Shown in pieces: positions 51,595 to 60,594 of a stretch of DNA of 64,000 nt; positions within the stretch are counted from its first letter, which is position 1; the number at the start of each line of letters is the position of its first letter. This DNA comes from MedAcidi-G1 sp000817085 (GTDB taxonomy: Bacteria > Actinomycetota > Acidimicrobiia > Acidimicrobiales > MedAcidi-G1). The stretch is from NCBI GenBank assembly GCA_045568635.1, contig JBJLAO010000002.1, positions 186,001 to 250,000 on the forward strand, given 5' to 3'. The notes under the pieces are model-generated. The model worked only from the letters and a program-made list of their open reading frames with translations. It was not told the origin of the DNA and searched no databases. The position numbers and the translations under genes were made by a program.

Positions 51595-52848
51595 TCATTT
51601 AATCGTTGAATTAGACTCTGGACCCCACTGTTGTTCTCCTTTTCTTTTAACCCGCATTCCTTTAGAACCGAGTATGCTCGCTGGTCCAATTGATGCCGCA
51701 CCAAATCGGTCTCGGATTAAGTCGACTGCATCTTCAGTGCTTTTCCATCTGGAATTAGAATTTTCAGAAAATTTGAGCTGCTCAACAAGATTATTATCAA
51801 AGTTTGTAACAGAAATCCCGAGCAACCTAATTCCGGGTTCTAGATCCACCTTATCGAGCAACTTTTTGGCTTCTTCAACCACTACAGAAGATAATGAGGT
51901 TGGTTCAGGGAACGTATAGGAACGAGAAAAAGTGGTGAAGTCGGAATAGCGGACTTTCAATGAAACTGTACGGCACTTTTTTTCAGATTTCCGCAAACGC
52001 CATGCAACAGAATCAACTAGTCGGACCAACTCGCGTTCTGTGTCTTCGCGACTTGTTAAATCTTTGGAAAAAGTTTCCTCATGCCCTATTGACTTAGCTT
52101 CTTGCTCGACTATTACATCCCGTTCATCAATTCCTCTGGCTAGGCGCCAGAGTTGTTCACCTGCTGATTTTCCAAGACTGTGGACCAAACTTCCTTCAGA
52201 AACCCGCCCTAGTTCTCCAACAGTCTCAATTCCTAGATTTCTCAATTTTTTGTGAGTTTTAGGCCCAACACCCCAGATCGCGTTAACTGGAAGAGGATCT
52301 AAAAACATCTCTATTTCACTTTCATTGAGAAGGAAAATGCCTTCACCATATATAGGTCCCCTACGCCCCACTTTTGGTTTCGCATTTTCACTTGAAAGTT
52401 TGGCTAGGAACTTATTTACAGAAGCTCCAACACTGCATCTAAGGCCTTCCTCTTCGTATATGGCATCTCGAATTTTCTGAGCAATCGACTTGGGGTCACC
52501 ATGAACCCTTTGCACTCCTCCAACATCCAAAAAAGCTTCATCTAGAGATAACGGTTCCACAAGCGGAGTGAAACGTTTAAGAATATTCATAATTTTTTCA
52601 CTTACCTGAACATAAAATTCATAGTCTCCAGAAATAAATTTCAGATCCCTACAAAGTCTTCTAGCCCTTTGGGAAGGCATAGCTGAGTAGATTCCATAAG
52701 ATCTCGCCTCGTAAGAAGCAGCAGCTACGACGCCACGATTTCCACTTCCCCCGACCACAACAGGTTTACCTATTAATTCCGGGCGGCGAAGCAGCTCAAC
52801 CGAAACAAAAAACGCATCCATATCGACATGAAGTATGGGAGTTCTCAC
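51595..52848 (-). CDS. dinB: DNA polymerase IV (Y-family)
   Basis: A 417-residue translesion polymerase. The catalytic start is ILHVDMDAFFVSVE, followed by VVVGGSGNRGVVAAASYEARSYGI and EPLSLDEAFLDVGG (second acidic pair). The little-finger domain includes SIGHEETFSKDLTS. The C-terminus extends with a basic RVKRKGEQQWGPESNS tail, without a clear clamp-binding motif at the end. A GTG start overlaps the nudix stop by four bases. Confidence 0.95.
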   Translation of the reverse strand: MRTPILHVDMDAFFVSVELLRRPELIGKPVVVGGSGNRGVVAAASYEARSYGIYSAMPSQRARRLCRDLKFISGDYEFYVQVSEKIMNILKRFTPLVEPLSLDEAFLDVGGVQRVHGDPKSIAQKIRDAIYEEEGLRCSVGASVNKFLAKLSSENAKPKVGRRGPIYGEGIFLLNESEIEMFLDPLPVNAIWGVGPKTHKKLRNLGIETVGELGRVSEGSLVHSLGKSAGEQLWRLARGIDERDVIVEQEAKSIGHEETFSKDLTSREDTERELVRLVDSVAWRLRKSEKKCRTVSLKVRYSDFTTFSRSYTFPEPTSLSSVVVEEAKKLLDKVDLEPGIRLLGISVTNFDNNLVEQLKFSENSNSRWKSTEDAVDLIRDRFGAASIGPASILGSKGMRVKRKGEQQWGPESNSTIK

Positions 52849-53369
52849 TGTTCTCTTTCTACAATCAGGTTCTTTGATTCATCAGAGGTGACCCTGTATT
52901 TAAAAAATTTTTCTGAAGGAATCTTTCCTCCTAAATACGCAAGGAGCGGCTCTCTGACCCAAATTGGAGAATCTTTTAATCGAATTTCACAGTCTCTTTT
53001 GGGAAAAAAATTGGCGTCTTCAACAATTCCATCTGGATCATTTATAACAATCGAGCCGTTCCATTTAATAGCTTCAAAAACTTTGACTTGTAGATGCATA
53101 TTCTGTTGCGGAAAATCCACAGACACTCCATAAGTCAGATCAGACCAAATTGACACCTGTAGGCCAGTTTCCTCGAGCACTTCACGTTTTAAAGCCTCGA
53201 GTGGACTCTCGCCGTAGTCGACTACACCGCCGGGTGGAGTCCAATCAATTCCACCTCTTCTTTCTGAGTGCAAGCTACCTCCGCGTCGATTAGCTACTAA
53301 TAAAAAATTAGAATCTTTTCGGATGAGTCCTCCAACAACTGACCATTTTCGAAAAGATTCGTTTTTCAT
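52845..53369 (-). CDS. Nudix hydrolase
   Basis: A protein of about 174 residues with the Nudix box GGVVDYGESPLEALKREVLEETGLQV, carrying the expected G-x5-E-x7-REVLEE-x-G pattern. Such enzymes hydrolyse nucleoside diphosphate derivatives; the substrate is unknown. It may clean the nucleotide pool next to dinB, with which it overlaps by four bases. I use the ATG at 53369; a GTG at 53384 adds five residues. Confidence 0.9.
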   Translation of the reverse strand: MKNESFRKWSVVGGLIRKDSNFLLVANRRGGSLHSERRGGIDWTPPGGVVDYGESPLEALKREVLEETGLQVSIWSDLTYGVSVDFPQQNMHLQVKVFEAIKWNGSIVINDPDGIVEDANFFPKRDCEIRLKDSPIWVREPLLAYLGGKIPSEKFFKYRVTSDESKNLIVEREQ

Positions 53370-53395
53370 GTCAATATCATTCACCTAATTAAATA

Positions 53396-53425
53396 GCTAA
53401 CTTTGGGCTGTAGTCTAAAGTTAGC
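53396..53425. promoter_or_regulatory. 9-bp inverted repeat between divergent genes
   Basis: GCTAACTTT (53396-53404) and AAAGTTAGC (53417-53425) are perfect arms around a 12-base centre. It lies in the about 95-base gap between the nudix gene and the gene at 53464. It could be an operator for both; nothing identifies the regulator. Confidence 0.45.
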
Positions 53426-53463
53426 ACCTGTTATCTAATACACAGTCAGGAGTATCAACTTCT

Positions 53464-53739
53464 ATGTTCACCTCTTCAATTCCTTCAGTGAAAGCAAGAC
53501 TTTTGGCCATTACAGCGATAACAATTTCTGGGTTATGTGGAGGTCTAGTTGGATACGCAGTCACAGATCTTCAGTGCGAAAACGAATGCGATGCACTTTC
53601 CGGCTCCATAGGTCTGGGTTCAGCCTTATTGTGTGCTCTAGGTGTATCAATTGTCGCCAATCTAGCGCTTAAAGCTATGTCCGAGTGGAAGACAACTGAG
53701 CGTCAGCAATCAGTACGTGAAAGATACCCAGTTGAGTAA
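53464..53739 (+). CDS. small membrane protein of unknown function
   Basis: A 91-residue protein with two hydrophobic segments (about 14-33 and 46-70), joined by a loop with two cysteines (LQCENECDALS). The C-terminal 20 residues are charged. AGGAG lies 11 bases before the ATG. I do not recognise it. The stop overlaps the next gene. Confidence 0.7.
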   Translation: MFTSSIPSVKARLLAITAITISGLCGGLVGYAVTDLQCENECDALSGSIGLGSALLCALGVSIVANLALKAMSEWKTTERQQSVRERYPVE

Positions 53740-54583
53740 AAAGTCAACCGAGGAAACTTTAAGATCTATTGCATCCCAAGCAGCCGAGAAAATAGGTAAA
53801 AAAGTAGCAAAAAAAATTGGGGAAATACATACCTTTAATTACAAAAGCTCAACAACTGATTTGGTAACCGAAATTGATAAATGGTCAGAAAAAAGAATTA
53901 CGGAATACGTAAATTCCCGTAGAGGTGACGACGAGATCATTTGCGAAGAGGGCACTTACATGCAAGGAAAAACTAATATCCGTTGGTACATCGACCCCAT
54001 AGATGGGACAACAAATTTTGTTTATGGACATCCTGGATTTTCTATATCTGTAGGAGTCGAAATCGACAACGAGACGAAAGTTGGTGCGATATACGTTCCT
54101 TTGCTAAATGAATTATTCAGTGCTTCTTCCGTCCACGGAACGACGCGTAACGGCAAGATAGTTGAAGTCAGTAAAACAAAGGACCTTTCCAAGGCTTTAG
54201 TCGCTACAGGCTTCTCTTACAAATCTGAATTCAGAGCTGTGCAGGCAAAAAACCTAGTTGGAATTTTGCCTAAAATTAGAGATATCCGCCGAATAGGCGG
54301 AGCGGCATTCGATCTGGCATCCGTAGCGTGTGGCAGAGTAGATGCATTTTTTGAATACGGTCTCTCTCCATGGGACATCTCAGCAGGTCATGCTCTCATA
54401 AAAAATGCTGGGGGTGTAGTGATGACTATCAATCCTTCAAAAGCTAATAACTCTAAATATTCCGAAGTTAGTGTCTTAAGAAGTTCCTCAGAGATCTCTG
54501 ACGACACAATTACGGTAGCCGCCTCTGAGCTCCTAATAGATCAAGTAGTGGAATTAATAATAAACAGTCAGGTAGATTATTAA
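53717..54583 (+). CDS. suhB: inositol-monophosphatase family protein
   Basis: A 288-residue member of the inositol monophosphatase fold. The metal motif is RWYIDPIDGTTNFVYGHPGFSISVG (about residues 90-114), with the second in SPWDISAGHALIKNAGG. Substrates in the family include inositol phosphates, relevant to mycothiol and phosphatidylinositol mannosides in Actinobacteria, both supported by other genes here. The GTG at 53717 overlaps the previous gene by 23 bases; an in-frame TTG at 53732 is an alternative. Confidence 0.9.
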   Translation: MKDTQLSKKSTEETLRSIASQAAEKIGKKVAKKIGEIHTFNYKSSTTDLVTEIDKWSEKRITEYVNSRRGDDEIICEEGTYMQGKTNIRWYIDPIDGTTNFVYGHPGFSISVGVEIDNETKVGAIYVPLLNELFSASSVHGTTRNGKIVEVSKTKDLSKALVATGFSYKSEFRAVQAKNLVGILPKIRDIRRIGGAAFDLASVACGRVDAFFEYGLSPWDISAGHALIKNAGGVVMTINPSKANNSKYSEVSVLRSSSEISDDTITVAASELLIDQVVELIINSQVDY

Positions 54584-54707
54584 TAGCTATTTAAAAACAT
54601 TCAATAAAGAGCCTTAAAACTCAATTTATTTGACTGAATAAAAGCCTAGAAAATTTCAATCTTTACAGAATGCCGCAACAACCCAAGAAATGAGGCAACA
54701 TTAAAGT

Positions 54708-55391
54708 ATGAGTGTAAGAATTCTCACAGTAGAAGACGACGAAAGAATTCGTACTGCTGTCAGCTTAGCCCTCCAAGAGGAAGGCTGGGAGGTTGAAGAA
54801 ACCTCCAATGGTGAAGATGCATTGGCTGCATTCTCTAGACAGCCAAGCGATGTCGTGTTGATCGATATAATGCTTCCCGGAATAGATGGATTTGAGGTCT
54901 GCCGAAAGATACGCCGCTTAGGTGATGTACCAATCGTTATGGTTACCGCCCGCTCCGATAGTCATGATGTGGTAGCAGGGTTAGAGGCTGGAGCAGATGA
55001 CTATCTAAAGAAACCTTTCGACCCAAAAGAATTATCTGCGCGTGTAAGAGCACTCCTTAGGCGGTCTAAAAGCATAGGGACGCCATCAAATTTTTCATTT
55101 GATCAACTTGAGATAATAGCCGATGAAGGGCTAGTTAGAATAAGTGGTAAAGAAGTGCATTTAACCCGTACAGAATTCAAGCTCCTCATCGAACTAGCGA
55201 GCAACTCTGGGAAAGTTCTAAGCCGCGAAGACCTACTAGAGCGAGTTTGGGGGTATGACTATTTTGGAGATAGCCGACTTGTGGATGTTCACGTTAGACG
55301 CCTCCGAACAAAAGTTGAAATAGATCCTGCGAATCCAAGATATGTGGTGACTGTAAGGGGAATGGGTTACAAACTTCAAACCCAATTTTGA
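54708..55391 (+). CDS. mtrA: OmpR-family response regulator (MtrA-like)
   Basis: A 227-residue regulator: receiver domain with acidic pocket ILTVEDDERIRTAVSLA and phosphoacceptor Asp in DVVLIDIMLPGIDGF, Lys in DYLKKPFDPKE, and an OmpR-type winged helix (TRTEFKLLIELASNSGKVLSREDLLERVWGYDYFGDSRLVDVHVRRLR). It overlaps the kinase start by one base. The MtrA-MtrB-LpqB order of Actinobacteria is reproduced, which is why I use the symbol, but it remains by analogy. Confidence 0.9.
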   Translation: MSVRILTVEDDERIRTAVSLALQEEGWEVEETSNGEDALAAFSRQPSDVVLIDIMLPGIDGFEVCRKIRRLGDVPIVMVTARSDSHDVVAGLEAGADDYLKKPFDPKELSARVRALLRRSKSIGTPSNFSFDQLEIIADEGLVRISGKEVHLTRTEFKLLIELASNSGKVLSREDLLERVWGYDYFGDSRLVDVHVRRLRTKVEIDPANPRYVVTVRGMGYKLQTQF

Positions 55392-56845
55392 TGCCGGTTG
55401 AAAGAGTCAAATACCCCATGTCAAATGAAAATTACGACCAAACTCAAATCACTTCTTACAAATTGAAACTTGGTCTGCGAACTAGAATCTCTCTCTTCTT
55501 CGCAGTCGGAGGTTTACTCGTATCGATTGGACTTTCTGGAGTAACTCTTGTGCTCACCAGACAACAACTTATTGATAGTCGTGAGAATGCAGCATCTGCA
55601 TTTGCTTCCACCAATGCCACCCGTTTATCCAATCAGTTAACACCAGAGTCTTCTGTAGAAGACCTACCATCAATTGTCGACTCAATGACAAAAATCGAAG
55701 GGAGTCAGCGACTGATAAGGATTGGTAACGACTGGCTTCCTTCACAGGAGTTAAACAGAGATGATATACCAAGGAATATTTTAGACCGTGTTGATCAACT
55801 CAAAGCGGGCCAACTAAGAGCAGAAATTAATGGTAAAACTCGCTTAGTTTTAGGAATTCCACTTCAAGTCTTTGATGCCGCATATTTTGCCATAGTGGAC
55901 CTAACTGACCTAGAAGAAACCCTTGACGACCTGAGAATAATTCTTTTTGGGGCAGGGGCAGGGGTTACTTCTCTTGCTGCACTTCTGGGATGGTGGATAA
56001 GCCGACGAACATTACGCCCGCTCAGAAATGTCAGAGAAGCAGCAGAAGCAATCGCTGGTGGTCGTCTAGATACAAGATTGATTAGACAAAGTGACCCTGA
56101 TCTGGACAGATTATCGGAATCATTCAATGAAATGGCTAGAGCTCTTGAGGAACGTATTCATAGAGATGCACGTTTTGCTTCTGAAGTAAGCCACGAGTTG
56201 AGAAGTCCTTTGACTACGCTCAAAGCAAGCGTTGGAGTTTTAGAAGCTAGGAAAAATGAACTTTCCGCCAGATCTAAAACCGCACTTGACCTCCTATCAC
56301 GTGATTTGGAAAGATTTAATCGTCTAGTGTCTGAACTTCTCGAGATATCTGGTTATGACGCTGGTGCTGCATCTCTGGAACTCGAAGAAGTTAACGTTTC
56401 TCAGTTCATCCAAGCAGCTACAAGAAACGATTCTTCAATCACTTACTTACTACCTCCAAATGCAGACTCTCTAGTTATAGATGTTGATAAAAGAAGGCTA
56501 GCAAGGACTCTTTCTAACCTTTTAGACAATGCACGCCGTTACGGATATGGAGCAACTGTTATAGAAGTTTCTACAAGCGAAAATACACTCCAAATAGCTG
56601 TAGAAGATGCTGGGCCTGGTATTTCAAAGGATGAACGCGAAATTATTTTTGACCGTTTCTCAAGAGGGTCGACTAGTGGGCAACGAGGTGATGATGGAGG
56701 AACGGGCTTAGGTCTGAGTCTTGTGCAAGAGGATGTTCGACTTCACGGAGGGAAAGTATGGGTTGAGAATCTAAAAGTAACAAAATCGGATACAGGTTCC
56801 CGTTTCGTAATCGAATTATCTACAACAAGAGAGGAAACCTCATGA
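55391..56845 (+). CDS. mtrB: sensor histidine kinase (MtrB-like)
   Basis: A 484-residue kinase: two membrane segments (about 36-57 and 177-197) around a 120-residue extracytoplasmic domain, a HAMP linker, the H-box ASEVSHELRSPLTTLKASVG, the N-box LLDNARRY, and ATP motifs VEDAGPGISKDER and GGTGLGLSLV. It phosphorylates the regulator at 54708. The ATG overlaps that gene's stop (TGATG). The stop overlaps the lipoprotein gene by four bases. Confidence 0.9.
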   Translation: MPVERVKYPMSNENYDQTQITSYKLKLGLRTRISLFFAVGGLLVSIGLSGVTLVLTRQQLIDSRENAASAFASTNATRLSNQLTPESSVEDLPSIVDSMTKIEGSQRLIRIGNDWLPSQELNRDDIPRNILDRVDQLKAGQLRAEINGKTRLVLGIPLQVFDAAYFAIVDLTDLEETLDDLRIILFGAGAGVTSLAALLGWWISRRTLRPLRNVREAAEAIAGGRLDTRLIRQSDPDLDRLSESFNEMARALEERIHRDARFASEVSHELRSPLTTLKASVGVLEARKNELSARSKTALDLLSRDLERFNRLVSELLEISGYDAGAASLELEEVNVSQFIQAATRNDSSITYLLPPNADSLVIDVDKRRLARTLSNLLDNARRYGYGATVIEVSTSENTLQIAVEDAGPGISKDEREIIFDRFSRGSTSGQRGDDGGTGLGLSLVQEDVRLHGGKVWVENLKVTKSDTGSRFVIELSTTREETS

Positions 56846-57471
56846 AAAAGAACTCGGTCGTTCTCACTCTATTATTAAGCATCTCTTCAATGACGGGTTG
56901 CACTATCCCGCTTGATGAGAATCCTAGAGATCTTTCTTCAAACTTGCCTGATGCTTTACTACCAGCTGCTTCAACAACTACTCAAGCGCCTGCCCCTAAG
57001 GAAACCGTCAAAATCTTCCTTGCTAAGGCCAATTTAGATGGGGAAATGAAACTTGAAGCTGTTAATCGTGAAATCTCCGGAGATGGTTCGATAAACGTTA
57101 TCTTGGATCAAGTCTTGGCTGGACCTACTTTGAATGAGCAAGAAACACAGCTCGTTTCGCCATTTGCTGAAGGTAGTAAAGTGATAGGCGCCATTCTTGA
57201 AAATGCTTTACTCGAAATACACCTAGACAGCCTCGATGGCTTTCCACAAGATGACTCAAAGAGTAACCGTCTTGCTTTTGCAATGCTTGTCTGCACCGCA
57301 TCCGAATTAATAGCGGGTGCAGACATTTCTTTCGTACAAATTATGGTTAGGCAAAATGATTCACTTGAAGCTATTAATGCACCCGTGACTGATGGGGACC
57401 CTCCTGAAGAAGGTGCTCCTGTACTGTGTGCCAACTATGCAAGCTTTATGACAGAAGAGAATTTCTCATAG
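56842..57471 (+). CDS. GerMN-domain lipoprotein (truncated LpqB-like)
   Basis: A 209-residue lipoprotein: lipobox SMTGC at about residues 16-20, a linker with proline and threonine, and a GerMN-like domain (KIFLAKANLDGEMKLEAVNREISGDGSINVILDQVLAGPTLNEQE). In other Actinobacteria the third gene, LpqB, has GerMN domains plus a beta-propeller of over 550 residues; here the propeller is absent. A four-base overlap with the kinase gene supports co-translation. LpqB acts with MtrB in those species; that role here is inference. Confidence 0.85.
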   Translation: MKKNSVVLTLLLSISSMTGCTIPLDENPRDLSSNLPDALLPAASTTTQAPAPKETVKIFLAKANLDGEMKLEAVNREISGDGSINVILDQVLAGPTLNEQETQLVSPFAEGSKVIGAILENALLEIHLDSLDGFPQDDSKSNRLAFAMLVCTASELIAGADISFVQIMVRQNDSLEAINAPVTDGDPPEEGAPVLCANYASFMTEENFS

Positions 57472-57480
57472 TCGGAAAGG

Positions 57481-58962
57481 ATGAAATTGCAAGTCGTTTT
57501 AGCTTTAGACGCAGGCACTACGAGTGTTAGAACACTGGCAGTAAGCCCTTCTGCTGAAATTCTGACTACTTCTCAGCAAGAATTCAACCAGATCTATCCA
57601 AAACCTGGTCTCATAGAGCACGATCCGGAAGAAATCTGGCTAGCCGCAGCTAACACTCTGAAGGAAGTTTCGCAACGAGTTGCAGAAATGGGACATGATG
57701 TTGTCTGTATTGGTATTACTAACCAGCGTGAAACTTCAATCATTTGGGATCAAGACTCAGGAAAACCTTTACATAATGCAATTGTTTGGCAGGATCGCAG
57801 AACAGCCGACCGCTGCCAAGAATTACTGGAACAGGGCTACCTGAACGAAATTAGACATAAAACGGGCTTAGTCCTGGATCCGTATTTCTCTGCCTCAAAA
57901 TTTGAATGGATGATCAACTCCTCTTCAGTTGCCCCTGGAATGAAATTTCTTTTAGGAACAGTGGACTCTTGGTTAATTTGGAAACTCACCGGTGGAGAGG
58001 TGCACGCTACTGAACCCTCAAATGCCTCTCGCAGTATGTTGTTTGATCTAAATCAAGGAAAATGGTCTGATTCATTATGTGACGTGTTTTCCGTTCCTAT
58101 TGACTCACTCCCAGAAATTCACTCAACCTCTGGTCATTTCGGCTCAACATTAACTGACGGACCCCTTGGAAAAAAAGTGCCTATTAGAAGTGCTATCGGT
58201 GATCAACAGTCTTCTCTTTTCGGACAAGCATGCTTCAAGCCTGGCGACACTAAAAACACCTACGGAACCGGTTCCTTCATGCTTACTAATATAGGCAAAG
58301 AAACACCCACGATTAATGACGGTCTTATAACAACAGTAGCGTGGAAATTGGACTCCAAATCGCCCTTAACTTACGCAGTTGAGGGATCTATATTTTCAAC
58401 AGGGGCAACAGTTCAATGGCTACGTGATGAGCTCGGAATAATAAATAAATCTTCAGAACTCGAACAACTAGCTCTCACTTCGACTGATAATGGCGGTGTA
58501 GTTATTGTCCCCGCTTTTGCAGGCTTAGGTAGTCCTTGGTGGGATGCTGATGCTCGAGGAATCATCACTGGCCTCACACGAGGAGTCGGAAAAGCTGAAC
58601 TTGCAAGAGCAACAATTGAATCAATGGCTTTTCAAACTCGTGATGTTCTTGAGAGCATAAAAAGAAATGGGATGACAACTCCGGAAAAACTGAAAGTAGA
58701 TGGGGGTGCTTCAGTAATGGATCTACTAATGCAGTTCCAAGCTGATCAACTCAAAATTCCTGTCATTCGTTCTTCTAACAAAGAATCAACTGCCATGGGC
58801 GCTGCTTATCTTGCCGGTTTAGCAAGTGATGTGTGGGGGTCATTGGAAGAAATTCAGAATTTGTGGAAGGGAGATGACCCATTTTTGCCAGACTTCAATA
58901 ATCCACTTTCTGAAAAACTTTATGAAAATTGGCTCGAGGCTGTAAGTAAAAGTAAAAATTAG
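57481..58962 (+). CDS. glpK: glycerol kinase
   Basis: A 493-residue FGGY kinase phosphorylating glycerol. It starts VVLALDAGTTSVRTLAV, has ITNQRETSIIWD, AIVWQDRRTADRC and GAIGDQQSSLFGQACFKPGDTKNTYGTGSFML, and late VVIVPAFAGLGSPWWDADARGIITGLTRG. Length is typical. An SD-like GGAAAGG abuts the ATG, so the TTG at codon 3 may be the real start. No glpF or glpD is nearby. It is convergent with the SRPBCC operon. Confidence 0.94.
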   Translation: MKLQVVLALDAGTTSVRTLAVSPSAEILTTSQQEFNQIYPKPGLIEHDPEEIWLAAANTLKEVSQRVAEMGHDVVCIGITNQRETSIIWDQDSGKPLHNAIVWQDRRTADRCQELLEQGYLNEIRHKTGLVLDPYFSASKFEWMINSSSVAPGMKFLLGTVDSWLIWKLTGGEVHATEPSNASRSMLFDLNQGKWSDSLCDVFSVPIDSLPEIHSTSGHFGSTLTDGPLGKKVPIRSAIGDQQSSLFGQACFKPGDTKNTYGTGSFMLTNIGKETPTINDGLITTVAWKLDSKSPLTYAVEGSIFSTGATVQWLRDELGIINKSSELEQLALTSTDNGGVVIVPAFAGLGSPWWDADARGIITGLTRGVGKAELARATIESMAFQTRDVLESIKRNGMTTPEKLKVDGGASVMDLLMQFQADQLKIPVIRSSNKESTAMGAAYLAGLASDVWGSLEEIQNLWKGDDPFLPDFNNPLSEKLYENWLEAVSKSKN

Positions 58963-58999
58963 GACGTAAGGCGTTTTTAAACTCTCTACAATTTCAGTC

Positions 59000-59443
59000 T
59001 TATATCTCGAGTCTTTCCTTCAAATCATCAACCGCAGCATGCACTATTTTGCTTTCTGCACGGCGCTTTACGAAACCTGGTAGACGAACTAGTAGGTCAA
59101 CATCGAGATTGTAGACGACTTCAGTCTCCGCACCATCTTCTCCAGAAGGATTAAACTCATAGTCACCATTCATTCTCCGAATTAAATCACTTTCTATTAA
59201 GCGCCATGAGATCCTAAGAGGATTAGAGCCATAGCTGTATCTAAGTGTGTAATTGGTACTTCTTCCCATTGCGGCTGCACGAAACGACACATCGCCGGGA
59301 CGACCACTTTCATCTCGGACTAAAATCTTGACTTCTTTAATATCATCAGTCCAGTCTGAAAGTTTTTCAACATCTGAAACCATGTCAAAACATCTCTGAG
59401 GGGAAGCTTTAATTATTCTTCTTTGATTTGCATGATCGACCAT
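59000..59443 (-). CDS. SRPBCC (START-like) protein
   Basis: A 147-residue protein with the helix-grip fold: ASPQRCFDMVSDVEKLSDWTDDIKEVKIL at residues about 13-41, then LRYSYGSNPLRISWRLIESDLIRRMNGDYEFNP and TEVVYNLDVDLLVRLPGFVKRRAESKIV. It resembles the mycobacterial SRPBCC protein encoded near pimB' (Rv2185c). A GGAGGG ribosome binding site precedes the ATG. It is last in the pimB' operon. The ligand is unknown, probably hydrophobic. Confidence 0.88.
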   Translation of the reverse strand: MVDHANQRRIIKASPQRCFDMVSDVEKLSDWTDDIKEVKILVRDESGRPGDVSFRAAAMGRSTNYTLRYSYGSNPLRISWRLIESDLIRRMNGDYEFNPSGEDGAETEVVYNLDVDLLVRLPGFVKRRAESKIVHAAVDDLKERLEI

Positions 59444-59463
59444 ATTGCCCTCCGTCTAAAACT

Positions 59464-60594
59464 CTACTTAAGAGTTGCTGAATCCAGTGCCTTAATAAGA
59501 CTTTTTGACAGTTGGTCATACGAAAAATAATTTTCAGCTCGCTTACGTGCATCAGAGCCCATACGTTCCAATTTTTCTGAATCGGTTAAAAGCGTCTCAA
59601 TAAATTGCGATAGCTGTCTTGGGTCATTCGGAACGTCGATGATGAAACCCGTTTCATCATCTGATACAGCATCTGCCGATCCGCCACTTTTACCAGCGAT
59701 TTGAGGAATGCCTGACGCTGCTGCTTCCAGGAAGACTATTCCAAAACCTTCTTGTTCTAATCCTCCCCAACGAGAACGGCATGGCATACAAAAAATATCG
59801 GCTGCTCTGTACAAGTTAGGCAAAATTTCTTCCGAAATTTCTCCAAGAAATCTAATGCCACTTCCTGAATCTTTTGCTAAACCTTCTAATCGTGGAGCAT
59901 CGCGACCTTTTCCTCCAATTAGTAATAGCAATTCTGGATAAGTTTTCTCAAGAATTTTAAACGCTTCTATCAACACATCTATACCTTTTCTAGGAACCAA
60001 ACGAGTTAACGCAAGAATTACGTTTGCGTTATTAGGTATTTCAAAGTCTTTCCTTATTTTCTCTTTATTAAATATGTTTGCTGGACTGAATCTTTCAATA
60101 TCAACACCAGGTGCAATAACAGCTATGGGTAAACTTTGCTTTGCTATCCGCTCCGCTTCTTCCGCCGGATAATTCCCAGCACAAATAACTAAGGAAGCTT
60201 TTTTGAGAGTGTTTGCTAGAAGTGATTTAGCAATAGGCAGCTTTCCAGGTATTGCTAATTCCGCCCCGTGTATAACAAGTGCATATGGGATTCGAGTCTG
60301 CGGAGCTAATATCCCGAGTGGAAACGCCGGATCCCAAACTATTAGTTCCGCGTCAAGATCTCTTTTTAGTCTTTGTAAATTTTTATTAATACTTGGAGTA
60401 GGAAGTAAAACCTTTTTGTTTGATCTGATAGTACGAAAAGGTTGTTTAGAATCAAATTCTTTGTCTTTAGAGAAAGGCGTCGTGTAAACACAAAAATCTT
60501 TATCGGGTAGGCGCCGCCATAGCTCCCAAAGATAAGACTGAATCCCTCCTATTTTCGGTGGAAAGTCATTTGTAATTAATATGTGCTTTCTCAT
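59464..60594 (-). CDS. pimB': PimB'-like phosphatidylinositol mannosyltransferase
   Basis: A 376-residue GT4 glycosyltransferase. It starts HILITNDFPPKIGGIQSYLWELW, has the inositol-lipid type acceptor half, PGVDIERFSP, VLALTRLVPRKGIDVLIEAF, and the donor site EQEGFGIVFLEAAASGIPQIAGKSGGSADAV. The closest family I know is PimB' (Rv2188c), which adds the second mannose to phosphatidylinositol monomannoside. It overlaps queG by four bases and is followed by the SRPBCC gene, a syntenic pairing seen in mycobacteria. Other GT4 functions are possible. Confidence 0.85.
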   Translation of the reverse strand: MRKHILITNDFPPKIGGIQSYLWELWRRLPDKDFCVYTTPFSKDKEFDSKQPFRTIRSNKKVLLPTPSINKNLQRLKRDLDAELIVWDPAFPLGILAPQTRIPYALVIHGAELAIPGKLPIAKSLLANTLKKASLVICAGNYPAEEAERIAKQSLPIAVIAPGVDIERFSPANIFNKEKIRKDFEIPNNANVILALTRLVPRKGIDVLIEAFKILEKTYPELLLLIGGKGRDAPRLEGLAKDSGSGIRFLGEISEEILPNLYRAADIFCMPCRSRWGGLEQEGFGIVFLEAAASGIPQIAGKSGGSADAVSDDETGFIIDVPNDPRQLSQFIETLLTDSEKLERMGSDARKRAENYFSYDQLSKSLIKALDSATLK

